Shown here piece after piece: positions 52,058 to 60,836 of a stretch of DNA of 64,000 nucleotides. The DNA lies in the NCBI RefSeq assembly GCF_036867415.1, contig NZ_JBAJHU010000001.1, positions 558,001-622,000 on the forward strand. The letters are read 5' to 3'. Source of the DNA: Rossellomorea sp036867415. Lineage in GTDB: Bacteria > Bacillota > Bacilli > Bacillales > Bacillaceae_B. The notes beneath the pieces were generated by a model that worked only from the letters and a program-made list of their open reading frames with translations, had not been told where the DNA came from and ran no database searches. A program made the translations under genes and the position numbers. Numbering within the stretch: position 1 is the first letter of the stretch; each line of letters opens with the position of its first letter.

Positions 52058-52060
52058 TAA

Positions 52061-52124
52061 GAAAAGCGAAAGGGCTTTGGTAAGAGGCTTATGACCCGAG
52101 CCTCTAAGCCCTGTAGCTGGACAT
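52061..52124. repeat. Short copy of the Bacillus palindromic repeat
   Basis: GAAAAGCG...AGGGCTT...AGAGGCTTATGACC...GCCTCTAAGCCC...AGCTGGACAT is an inverse-orientation, internally shortened relative of the elements at 29795 and 18129. It begins 4 nt after the bceB stop. Confidence 0.65.
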
Positions 52125-52127
52125 AAG

Positions 52128-52161
52128 AAAAGCTCCGGTTAGCATGAACTGGAGCTTTTTT
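52128..52161 (+). terminator. Terminator of bceAB
   Basis: AAAGCTCCGGTT / AACTGGAGCTTT stem followed by a T-rich tail. Confidence 0.85.
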
Positions 52162-52281
52162 CTTTCATATGAAGTTGGTAAAATACAGTGAGTAGATAAG
52201 GGGGGTGGGATGATGATGGCTGGGATTCTGTAAGTGCCATTTTATAGACTGATTTTAATAGAATGACAGGGGAGGATTCAT

Positions 52282-53061
52282 ATGAATTCATTACGTGGAA
52301 AAACAGCCATTGTCACGGGAGCCAGCCGTTCGGGCGGCATCGGAACGGCGATTTGCCTTGCGCTCGCTGAAGCGGGGGCTGATATATTCTTTACACATTG
52401 GATTCCATTTGACGAAACGGAAGGGAATGGTGTGGAAGAAGAATGGCCGCAGCGGTTAAAAGATAGATTAATAGGCATGGGTGTCCGTGCCAGTCATATG
52501 AAAGCGGATCTGGAAGATGATCATGCACCAAAAAGGATTCTTGATCGTGTCAAGAGAACGATTGGGACACCTCATATCTTGATTAACAATGCCACATACT
52601 GTGCACCGTCAACTATTCGGACGCTTAATACAGATTTATTGGATAAACATTATCATGTGAATAATCGAGGTACGCTCATGCTCACGCTGGAATTTGCCAG
52701 GGAGTTCGAGAAATCGAACCCTGATGGCGGGGAGGGGAGGATCGTATTTATGGTTTCAGGGGGACCTGACCCTGATAATCTTGCTTATATTGCCACAAAA
52801 GGTGCCTTGAAGGCGATCACAGCCCCACTGGCGACAGGTCTTGCTCCATTTGGTATTACCGTAAACTCTGTTGACCCGGGGCCGACCGATTCAGGCTGGA
52901 TTGATGAAGAGATGGGGCAAGCGTTTCTGCCGATGTTTCCGATGGGGCGACTCGGAATGCCGGAAGACGCAGCGAAACTGATTCGTTTCCTTGCAAGCAG
53001 TGACTCTCAATGGGTGACGGGACAGATGATTGAATCGAATGGAGGATTTCTAGGGAAATAG
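52282..53061 (+). CDS. Short-chain dehydrogenase/reductase
   Basis: A 259-residue SDR oxidoreductase using NAD(P). The cofactor motif is VTGASRSGGIG (TGxxxGxG variant), the structural NNA is INNATYC, and the catalytic residues are Ser in FMVSGG and YIATK (YxxxK). The C-terminus VTGQMIESNGGFLG is typical. Insertions around residues 45-60 (ETEGNGVEEEWPQRLKDRL) are longer than in FabG, so it is a FabG-related enzyme of unknown substrate. The start has AGGGGAGGATTC. It is monocistronic. Confidence 0.9.
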   Translation: MNSLRGKTAIVTGASRSGGIGTAICLALAEAGADIFFTHWIPFDETEGNGVEEEWPQRLKDRLIGMGVRASHMKADLEDDHAPKRILDRVKRTIGTPHILINNATYCAPSTIRTLNTDLLDKHYHVNNRGTLMLTLEFAREFEKSNPDGGEGRIVFMVSGGPDPDNLAYIATKGALKAITAPLATGLAPFGITVNSVDPGPTDSGWIDEEMGQAFLPMFPMGRLGMPEDAAKLIRFLASSDSQWVTGQMIESNGGFLGK

Positions 53062-53233
53062 TGGGTGGCTAGGGCAATCGAAAGGCTGATTTGCGGGATT
53101 GATGTCGAATATAGCCCGGGAAATATAAGGGAAATGAACAGATAATGTCAGTATTTAGAGAAGACTTCATTCAAAGACTCTTTTCGCAGTGATTGGCGCT
53201 TTTTACACAAATGAACATAATGTATATCCATAG

Positions 53234-53268
53234 CAAAAAAAATAAGGACAAGTTCAGTTGTTGTCCTT
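53234..53268 (-). terminator. Terminator of the fnr-like gene
   Basis: On the minus strand, AAGGACAA / TTGTCCTT is followed by TTATTTTTTTT. Confidence 0.85.
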
Positions 53269-53284
53269 GTCTTTCCATCTTCTA

Positions 53285-53991
53285 TTACTCTATATTACAA
53301 ATATAGATGGGACAATTTTCACATCCGATTTCTTCCCGGAGGTATGCAAGGTCGAGAATGATGATCCTTCCATTCGCTGAGTAGTCTATCTTTATCTTCA
53401 GTTCACTCAGAATGCGGTTGACACTCTCCCGTGTCGATGCACAAAACTAGCGAGCTCCTGATTGGTGAGGTGAATATCGAGGAGGATCCCGTGATCTGCT
53501 TTCACCCCGTACGAGTTCGAAATACGGATCAGTGTGGAATAGAGAGCACCCTTTTTTCCGTGCATGACTAAATCCCTGATTTTTGACTGGTTCTTTCTTA
53601 ACTGTGTGGAAATCCACTTCATGAATTCAAAGGTGAGCGGGGCATTGTTCATCAGAGCCTTTTCCAAGTGATCCCTTTGAATGATGAGGTCTTCCCCATC
53701 TTCAAGTGCATAAGAGCTCAGCATGTGGGTGGCATCATCCGAGAAGAGAGTGAGTTCCCCGATGCAGTCGCCCCTTTTGTAAATTCCCATTGTTAATTCC
53801 TTGCCTTCAAGATTCAGTTTGCTTACTTGGAATACACCTGATTTTATCAGTAATAAGTCAACAGCTTTTTCGCCTTCCTGAAATAAGAAGGTGCTTTTTT
53901 TTACATGACGGGGAGTTCCGATTGATTGTAATAAAGAAGACATGTCCTCTGAAATTATTGAAAGACCGCCATTTTTATTGAAAGTATCCAT
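53285..53991 (-). pseudogene. fnr: Fnr-type oxygen regulator with a single-base frameshift
   Basis: Crp/Fnr regulator. The cyclic-nucleotide-like domain (FLFQEGEKAVDLLLIKSGVFQVSKL... GDCIGELTLF) and the HTH start (LTNQELASF) read in one frame, which then stops at 53407. Restoring one T in the short T-run at 53443-53446 continues the protein as CASTRESVNRILSELK, the HTH recognition helix. It ends in IGCENCPIYICNIE, whose C-x2-C-x4-C fits the C-terminal iron-sulfur ligands of B. subtilis Fnr. The full product would be about 235 residues. The break could be a true mutation, a sequencing slip in the run, or programmed frameshifting. As read, DNA binding and oxygen sensing are lost. Confidence 0.85.
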
Positions 53992-54165
53992 CGATACATC
54001 ACCCTTCTATAGAAAAGTCCGAATAAGTATTTAGAACATGTATTTTAAATGTCTGTTTTCCCTTTGAAATTATCATTTTCCCTCAACTTTTACAATAAGA
54101 TTGTGGATATGATTCGTCACTAAAGGGGGAATGAAAGTGTACTTACTCCTGCCACCAGCTTTCTG

Positions 54166-54174
54166 CATAAGGTA
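54166..54174 (+). promoter_or_regulatory. SigK-like -10 upstream of the propeller gene
   Basis: CATAAGGTA fits CATANNNTA and lies 30 nt before the start, but no AC stands at the usual 16-bp distance, so support is partial. Confidence 0.35.
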
Positions 54175-54203
54175 AATACAGATTGAGAAGGAGGGGAAAA
54201 TCA

Positions 54204-55334
54204 ATGTTTCCTTATGTTTATCCTGTCAGCCAGTATGATTGGAGAAACGATTATCATCAACCTGTATTTCGGAATGGTGAAGATGGAAGCCAGTATACTT
54301 ATTGGCCTGTAAATCCACATTATTACTCAATTGAACCTTATGACCAGAGAGCATTTTATCCGAATGAGCCTTATTATTACGACCCTAATCTTTATCCGGC
54401 TGTGCATGCCGATCAAGTTCAGTATTACCCGAACTCTTATTATGACGGGGGAATTTATGATGAATGGCGTGCAAACTGGAAGAACTGGGAAGACCTTGGT
54501 GCACCGCCAAGAGGAATGAAAGGCTCTCCTGCTGTAGCATCTTGGCAGCAAAACAGACTGGATACGTTTGTCCGTGGTGAAAATGATCGGATGTGGCACA
54601 AATGGTGGAACGGCTCCCGATGGAGTGATTGGGAGGATCTGGGTGCACCACGGAGAGGGTTGAAGAGTTCACCTGCAGCTGTTTCATGGGGGCCGAACCG
54701 GATTGACACATTCGTCCGGGGCGACAGGGACTCCTTATGGCACAAATGGTGGGATGGTTCCCGCTGGAGCCAGTGGGAAGATCTTGGCGGTCCTCCTGGA
54801 GGGTTTAGAGGAGACCCGGCTGTCGCTTCATGGTCTGCAAACCGTTTAGATGTGTTTGTCCAGGGTGATGACTATAATATGTGGCATAAATGGTGGAACG
54901 GATCCAGGTGGAGCGGATGGGAAAACCTTGGAGCACCAAGAGGAGGAGTGAGGAATTCACCAGGAGCCGTATCATGGGGCCCGAACCGGATCGACAGTTT
55001 TGTGAGAGGGAATAATGACCGGATGTGGCATAAGTGGTGGAATGGTTCCCGCTGGAGCGAGTGGGAGGATCTCGGTGCGCCAAGGGGCGGTTTCGAAGGA
55101 GCACCTGCAGCCTCATCCTGGGCTCCCAACCGGATTGACACCTTTGTCCGTGGAGACAACAATACGATGTGGCATAAATGGTGGGACGGCTCGCGGTGGA
55201 GCAGATGGGAAGACCTCGGGGCCCCACGCGGAGGAGTGCGTTCCGCACCTGGAGCTGTTTCATGGGGAAGGAACCGCATAGACACCTTTGTCAGGGGAAG
55301 AAACGATCATATGTGGCATAAATGGTATTCATGA
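54204..55334 (+). CDS. PLL/tectonin-like beta-propeller repeat protein
   Basis: A 376-residue protein. Residues 1-95 are Tyr/Pro/Asn-rich (MFPYVYPVSQYDW...PNEPYYYDPNLYP), like spore coat or exosporium proteins. From about residue 96 come six tandem repeats of about 48 residues with consensus WxxWEDLGAPRGGxxxxPAxxSWxxNRxDxFVRGxxxxMWHKWWxGSRWS. This is the pattern of PLL-type beta-propeller lectins that bind fucose-like sugars between blades. There is no signal peptide. A glycan-binding spore-surface role is inferred from composition, a SigK-like -10, and lack of a secretion signal. The start follows AAGGAGGGGAAAA. Confidence 0.8.
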   Translation: MFPYVYPVSQYDWRNDYHQPVFRNGEDGSQYTYWPVNPHYYSIEPYDQRAFYPNEPYYYDPNLYPAVHADQVQYYPNSYYDGGIYDEWRANWKNWEDLGAPPRGMKGSPAVASWQQNRLDTFVRGENDRMWHKWWNGSRWSDWEDLGAPRRGLKSSPAAVSWGPNRIDTFVRGDRDSLWHKWWDGSRWSQWEDLGGPPGGFRGDPAVASWSANRLDVFVQGDDYNMWHKWWNGSRWSGWENLGAPRGGVRNSPGAVSWGPNRIDSFVRGNNDRMWHKWWNGSRWSEWEDLGAPRGGFEGAPAASSWAPNRIDTFVRGDNNTMWHKWWDGSRWSRWEDLGAPRGGVRSAPGAVSWGRNRIDTFVRGRNDHMWHKWYS

Positions 55335-55342
55335 TGTTCAAA

Positions 55343-55392
55343 TAAAAAAACAAAAGTAATCATCCAGCCGGAATGATTGCTTTTGTTTTTTT
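55343..55392 (+). terminator. Terminator of the propeller gene
   Basis: AAAAACAAAAGTAATCAT pairs with ATGATTGCTTTTGTTTTT. The A-rich 5' arm makes it bidirectional. Confidence 0.85.
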
Positions 55393-55490
55393 AGAATGGA
55401 TGCACCCTTGCATTCTCGCAAACTACTAACATGAGGCGTTGCAACATATACATATCAAAGACGTCAAACATGACAGCGGGAGGCTTGAAT

Positions 55491-57362
55491 ATGAGAGGGG
55501 AAATTGAAGGTACCATCAAAAAAATGGAGGAGATTCTCCGGCAAAGGCAAAAACCGGACGGCAGCTGGTCTTTTTGTTTTGAGAACAGTCTGATGACGGA
55601 TGCCTATATGATCATCCTCATCCGTTCATTCTTTCTGGATGAAGACAGGCTGCTGTCACAGTTAGTCGGAAGACTCTTGGAAATGCAGACTAAAGAAGGG
55701 ACCTGGAAGGTATTTACGGATGAGAAAGAAGGGAATCTTTCTGCCACGATCGAAGCTTATTTCGCGTTGAGGTTCAGTGGACTTCTTGATGGAGAAGACA
55801 AGCGTTTGAAAAAAGCGGAACAATTCATCAAAGATAAAGGAGGCTTGGAAGAGGCTCATACCCTCACAAAGTTGATGCTTGCCGTTCATGGACAGTATGA
55901 ATGGCGGCATCTTTTACCTGTCCCGATTGAAATTCTGCTTATACCCAGGAGCTTTCCCATCAGCTTTTGGGATTTCAGCAGCTACGCCAGGGGTCACATG
56001 GTCCCGTTTCTATTATTAAGGGATGGCCGTTATCATTTGAAGACAGTTCGGACGCCAAACATCAGGCATCTTTTTCTTCATTCCAATCGAAATCAGAGCG
56101 ATGAGCGGGTTATGTTTCTCCTGGGAAAAATAACAGAAGGTGTAAAAGAGATTGCGGGTCTGCCCGAATCCATCCGTTCTCACGCTCAACAATTTGCACA
56201 CGAATACATGCACAAGCGGATAGAGTCGGATGGAACCTGCCTCAGTTATTTCAGCGCTACCTTTTTTATGCTATATGCGTTGAAATCCATCGGGTATAAG
56301 GATGAATCTCCAGTCATTCAACATGCCATCAACGGTTTGAAAAAGATGATCTGTCATACCGAAAACGGACCTCATGTACAAAATTCACCTTCCCAAGTTT
56401 GGGACACGGCACTCATTTCCGATGCGCTGCAAGAGTCGGGTGTTTCCTGTGAAGATGAGATGATAAAAAGGTCAGTTGGCTATTTAGTGAAGAAGCAGCA
56501 TTATAAATTCGGAGATTGGGCCATCGAGATTCCAACCATTTCTCCAGGTGGCTGGGGGTTTTCAGACAGCAATTTGATCCATCCTGACGTCGATGATTCG
56601 ACAGCTGCATTACGTGCCATTACCTATTCAGCCAGTGAAAAGCCTGAGATCCGGCAGGCATGGGACAGGGGCATCGCTTGGGTGCTGGGCATGCAGAACC
56701 GTGATGGAGGCTGGCCCGCCTTTGAAAAGAACAAGACAAAAGGGATTCTAGCTTCATTTCCAATGGACGGCGCAGAAGCAGCAGCAATCGATCCTTCCAC
56801 TCCTGATTTGACGGGGAGAACTCTTGAATTCCTGGGAAGCAGGGCAGGACTGACAAAGGATCATCAGAAAATGAAAAGGGCCATCCAATGGTTAAAGCTG
56901 AGTCAGGAGGAAAACGGCTCATGGCCGGGCAAATGGGGGATTCATTATATATACGGAACTTGGGCAGCGGTCACCGGTATGAGTGCCGCAGGAGTTCCTG
57001 CAACGGATAAAAGCCTTCAAAGAGCAAAAGAGTGGCTTGAAAGTATTCAAAGAAGTGACGGAGGTTGGGGAGAATCGTGCTGCAGCGACCAAAAAGAGAT
57101 GTATATTCCGCTTTCCTTCAGTACAGCCTCGCAAACCGCATGGGCATTGGATGCGCTCATCAGTATATCAGAGCAGCCGACAGCACCCATTGAAAAAGGG
57201 ATTAGAAAACTCCTGGATATCATCAACAAGGAACAGACTTCCCAAGCAGTTACCTACCCCACAGGTGCTGGCCTCCAAGGGAAATTCTATGTCCGCTATC
57301 ACAGCTATCAATGGATTTGGCCACTGCTGACCCTAAGCAAATATAGAAACAAATACAACTGA
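55491..57362 (+). CDS. shc: Squalene-hopene/tetraprenyl-beta-curcumene cyclase
   Basis: A 623-residue class II triterpene/sesquarterpene cyclase, bound to one membrane face. The catalytic DxDD motif is DVDD in HPDVDDSTAAL (about residue 367). QW repeats occur along the chain (for example RQKPDGSWSF, QNRDGGWPAF, QEENGSWPGKWG, QRSDGGWGESC), and the C-terminus has FYVRYHSYQWIWPLLTLSKY. In B. subtilis SqhC makes sesquarterpenes and protects spores from hydrogen peroxide; squalene is the alternative substrate. ATG 55491 is set by CGGGAGG. Confidence 0.92.
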   Translation: MRGEIEGTIKKMEEILRQRQKPDGSWSFCFENSLMTDAYMIILIRSFFLDEDRLLSQLVGRLLEMQTKEGTWKVFTDEKEGNLSATIEAYFALRFSGLLDGEDKRLKKAEQFIKDKGGLEEAHTLTKLMLAVHGQYEWRHLLPVPIEILLIPRSFPISFWDFSSYARGHMVPFLLLRDGRYHLKTVRTPNIRHLFLHSNRNQSDERVMFLLGKITEGVKEIAGLPESIRSHAQQFAHEYMHKRIESDGTCLSYFSATFFMLYALKSIGYKDESPVIQHAINGLKKMICHTENGPHVQNSPSQVWDTALISDALQESGVSCEDEMIKRSVGYLVKKQHYKFGDWAIEIPTISPGGWGFSDSNLIHPDVDDSTAALRAITYSASEKPEIRQAWDRGIAWVLGMQNRDGGWPAFEKNKTKGILASFPMDGAEAAAIDPSTPDLTGRTLEFLGSRAGLTKDHQKMKRAIQWLKLSQEENGSWPGKWGIHYIYGTWAAVTGMSAAGVPATDKSLQRAKEWLESIQRSDGGWGESCCSDQKEMYIPLSFSTASQTAWALDALISISEQPTAPIEKGIRKLLDIINKEQTSQAVTYPTGAGLQGKFYVRYHSYQWIWPLLTLSKYRNKYN

Positions 57363-57567
57363 AAGCACAGGGGGCTGGACGCCCGCCCTCTGCGCTTCCC
57401 ACTGCTGAAAGCCTGAAATCCCGCCCCATTCGATCACCGTGCGGAGTGCGCTTCCCTCAATGCAGCAGTGTGATAAAGAGTTAGAATATTCTTTACTTAT
57501 CAGGCATAACATTTTAAACTGTGGATGGGAAGTAATTTTTTCCAATATTAAAAAGGAGGAGATTAAG

Positions 57568-57636
57568 ATGATGATTATTTTCAATGGAGTGTCACAAGAG
57601 GTAAAAAAGTGTGAGGTCAGACATATAAAGACATAG
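57568..57636 (+). CDS. 22-residue peptide upstream of the GNAT fusion gene
   Basis: Short reading frame MMIIFNGVSQEVKKCEVRHIKT with a near-perfect AAGGAGGAG 7 nt before the ATG. It ends 26 nt before the GNAT-fusion start. It could be a leader peptide, a remnant, or a short functional peptide; sequence alone does not decide. The rest of 57363-57567 shows only an imperfect GC-rich hairpin. Confidence 0.45.
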   Translation: MMIIFNGVSQEVKKCEVRHIKT

Positions 57637-57662
57637 CGAAAGTCAGAATGCAGGAGGAACTT

Positions 57663-60600
57663 ATGAAGACGACAATGGAGAAAGTGAAAATAGTAGAATA
57701 CCACGAAGGTCTTGCAAAGGGTATAGCCAAGATGTGGAACGAAAGCCGGGAGAGCTGGGGCGGCGATGCCACGGTCACTACAGAGCAGGATGTTATAGAG
57801 AAAGAAGCGAACTCTACGAATCTGCATTTATACCTTGCTGTATTGGGAGAAGAGGTCGTCGGGTATTGCGGTTTATCTCATTACCGCGAGGATGAAGGTG
57901 CGCTCTATATACCGCTGTTAAATGTCCATCCGGACTATCATGGCTTAAAGATCGGCAAACAGCTCGTCCTCAAGGCACTTGAGAAAACGATTGAAATGAA
58001 GTGGCCGCGTCTTGATTTATTCACATGGCCGGGCAACACGAAAGCTGTACCGCTTTATAAGAAGTGCGGATTCTTCTGGGAGGACCGCGATGATACGACT
58101 CACTTAATGAATTTCATTCCGTCCGTGCTGCAGATCGACTGGCTTAAGCCGTTCTTTGATAAGAATGACTGGTATTCTTCCAGTCAGCGTGTCATTGAGG
58201 TGAAACCGGATGGCATCAAGGAGAATGATCATACTTACTATGAATACAAGTGGGAAGCGGGGGACGAGTTTGTCCGGATTCAATTTGAACGGACGGGACG
58301 CGGCATCCGTCTGATTGAAACGCAGGATCTTCTGGTAGAAATGAATCTTCCTGATTTTAAACTGCTGGAAAAAGAAGAGCAGTTAGTTTCTTATCATGTG
58401 ATAAATAAAACGGATAAACCTGTGGACGTGTCACTGTGGGGAATGTCCACGGAAGTCGTGAATCATAGTTTCATAGGGAAAGAAACGGTGGTAAACGAGT
58501 GGAAAGGCGAATATTCTGCAGTCCTTACTTTGCCTGAACGGGAACCAAGCCCGTGGAAGACACATCCGGTTATTGGTGCGGATATTGAAGTTGACGGCAA
58601 GTTATTTCCTTTGAAAATGGGGGTATTCCCGAAGCAGGCAGCCAAGCTCCATTTGCGTACTGTTAAAAAACATTTCCGTCCGAATCAGGATCTGGATGTT
58701 TATTTAGACATTGAAAGTCAACTTGAAGAAGATGCAAAATGGACCATCAAGCTGCCAAAAAGCAAAATCCTGCACATGGAGAAATCGGAATATACATTCG
58801 AAATACAAGCAAAAAGCAGGGTGTCCATTCCTTTACAATGCCAATTGTTGAAACACGGCTTCTATTCTGAAGAGGTCCTTGTGGAAGTCAGAAAACCCAA
58901 CGATGAAGGATTTCAGTTTAAAACGAAGCTGTCACTTGCTTTTCCTGGTCTTGGAGCGAGATTCGGAGGGGAAACAGAAGGGCATTGGACCTGCTATAAC
59001 GGTCCCTATTATGTCGAAGTTGAAAAGAGGAACCATTTTGTCAAAGCAGGTTCGATTCTGTCCAAACAAAATCCGCTGACGCTTTTCACCCCAAAACTGG
59101 GCAAACCATTCAGCGAAGAATTTTCCAAGAAAGAAGCATCTGCGATTGAATTCATTGAAACTCCCGAAGCAATAGTTATGAAAACGTCTTTGGAATCCGA
59201 AGCTTTTCCGGGAGTGGTTCTGAACACGTATATGAAGGTCTATGGTTCGGGACTGGTGGAATTAAAACATGAAGTTGTAAATAAGGCAGAAGAAGCGAAA
59301 GAGAAGCTACTCCTTATTCAGCCGCTTCCAATTGAATTCAAACGCATGGCCATCCCGTCAAAAGAGGGAGCCGTGATCGGTGATGAAGCGATTAAACCTT
59401 TCATGGATTACATCCGGGATAAGGAAATTTCTGAAAGGTGGCTGTACACGTCCGATGCGAATGGTGAATCCAAAGGGCTTGCCTGGCCTGAAGAGGCCTT
59501 GGGCAGAAAGAATGACTGGCATTTCGCCATCGAATACAAGATCGATCACCTTCCAGCCGGTAAGGAAGTATGCCTCGGACCGATCCAAGTCGGGGTCAAT
59601 GTGTCCCCAACCTGGAAAGAGTGGAGGGAATTTGTGCTCGGAGAGGTTGCTCCGCGCATGGAAGAATGCTCCCTATATGCTCTTGAAACTTCAGATGGAA
59701 CCCTTGTGTCATCTGCAGGGGAACGAGTGAATTACTCGTTCCGTTCGAAACTCACTCCTTATCTCGAAGGGGAATTGATGATCAGTGCATATGGTAAGAG
59801 CTTGGAACATACGGTTGGAAAAGAGGACGAAGTGACTGAAGTGAAAATTGAAATGACGCATTCTGAACCCGGATTACAGCGGATCAGAGGGCAATTCCGC
59901 TCACGGGGACAGCATGCATCATTGGAAACCGTCACGTTGGTAAAAGGAAATCTGGAGGTTTCAGTGGTCCATGATGAATCGGGCTGGACGGTGGACAACG
60001 GAATACTTTCCTTTAAAGCGGAAGCCGCCTACTTTCCTGGTGTCTACTCCTTGATTTACAAGGAGAAAGAATTCCTGCATCATCAGTTCCCGGAACCTGG
60101 ACCGAAAGCCTGGTGGAATCCATGGGGCGGCGGTGTGAGATACAGTTTCATAAATGTCAGTCCATACTCGATGCTGAAGGAATCGACGAATATCCAGTCA
60201 GTTGTAAAACATGATGACAAAGGAAATGCCTGGAAGGGACTTTGCTTGACGACGGAATTTAGCAAGCATGAAACGATGAAGGGCGTTACGCTTCGCCAAT
60301 TTGCCCTGACGCTTCCTGAGGTTCCGGTCATTGCATTTTACTGTGAGATCGAACAGCAGTCAGGAAGGACGTTTGTGAACGAAACCGTTGATCTTGAGGC
60401 ATTCTTCAAGCCTGGAGATAATCTGTCATCATGCTATTTGAATCTCCCGACTGAAGGGAAATTCGATACGTATTATGCTGGTGTAGAAGAGTTTGCACTG
60501 AGAGACACACCGTTTGTTCACTCGGGCTCGGATGAACGAAAAGAAAAGATCATGGTCGTTCACCCGGATTCCTCCAAAATGACCGAAGGCTATATCAACC

Positions 60601-60743
60601 AGGAAGTACTCGTCATTGCTTCCTCGGAAGACTGGTCAGCCTCCACCGGGCAGTGTGTCAAAGTGAGACCGACGGTGATGTTCATAGGGGAAGGAGACCT
60701 GTCAGCAGCATATAAACAATTGAGAGCCATTTCATTCAGATGA
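57663..60743 (+). CDS. GNAT acetyltransferase fused to a large beta-rich region
   Basis: A 1026-residue protein. Residues 1-155 form a GNAT N-acetyltransferase domain, with the acetyl-CoA loop HPDYHGLKIGKQL (Q/R-x-x-G-x-G/A variant) and YKKCGFFWEDR near its end. The remaining roughly 870 residues are beta-rich, reminiscent of carbohydrate-related beta-sandwich and galactose-mutarotase-like folds (LIETQDLLVEMNLPDFKLLEK; WWNPWGGGVRYSFI; LRQFALTLPEVPVIAFYCEIEQ). I do not recognise a named family there. There is no signal peptide. A sugar- or peptidoglycan-related role is only a guess. ATG 57663 follows AGGAGGAACTT. Confidence 0.75.
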   Translation: MKTTMEKVKIVEYHEGLAKGIAKMWNESRESWGGDATVTTEQDVIEKEANSTNLHLYLAVLGEEVVGYCGLSHYREDEGALYIPLLNVHPDYHGLKIGKQLVLKALEKTIEMKWPRLDLFTWPGNTKAVPLYKKCGFFWEDRDDTTHLMNFIPSVLQIDWLKPFFDKNDWYSSSQRVIEVKPDGIKENDHTYYEYKWEAGDEFVRIQFERTGRGIRLIETQDLLVEMNLPDFKLLEKEEQLVSYHVINKTDKPVDVSLWGMSTEVVNHSFIGKETVVNEWKGEYSAVLTLPEREPSPWKTHPVIGADIEVDGKLFPLKMGVFPKQAAKLHLRTVKKHFRPNQDLDVYLDIESQLEEDAKWTIKLPKSKILHMEKSEYTFEIQAKSRVSIPLQCQLLKHGFYSEEVLVEVRKPNDEGFQFKTKLSLAFPGLGARFGGETEGHWTCYNGPYYVEVEKRNHFVKAGSILSKQNPLTLFTPKLGKPFSEEFSKKEASAIEFIETPEAIVMKTSLESEAFPGVVLNTYMKVYGSGLVELKHEVVNKAEEAKEKLLLIQPLPIEFKRMAIPSKEGAVIGDEAIKPFMDYIRDKEISERWLYTSDANGESKGLAWPEEALGRKNDWHFAIEYKIDHLPAGKEVCLGPIQVGVNVSPTWKEWREFVLGEVAPRMEECSLYALETSDGTLVSSAGERVNYSFRSKLTPYLEGELMISAYGKSLEHTVGKEDEVTEVKIEMTHSEPGLQRIRGQFRSRGQHASLETVTLVKGNLEVSVVHDESGWTVDNGILSFKAEAAYFPGVYSLIYKEKEFLHHQFPEPGPKAWWNPWGGGVRYSFINVSPYSMLKESTNIQSVVKHDDKGNAWKGLCLTTEFSKHETMKGVTLRQFALTLPEVPVIAFYCEIEQQSGRTFVNETVDLEAFFKPGDNLSSCYLNLPTEGKFDTYYAGVEEFALRDTPFVHSGSDERKEKIMVVHPDSSKMTEGYINQEVLVIASSEDWSASTGQCVKVRPTVMFIGEGDLSAAYKQLRAISFR

Positions 60744-60836
60744 AGAAGCTGTCCGCTCCTATTTAGATGGGGGCGGGCACTTGTTCATTTGAAGAAGATT
60801 GGATATTACAGTGAAATCATTTTTGGAGGACATTCT

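Noticed and set aside
54385..55285. Several 90-150 codon minus-strand frames in the propeller gene
   Set aside because: They arise from the repeated composition of the sense repeats; their own repetition mirrors the sense strand.
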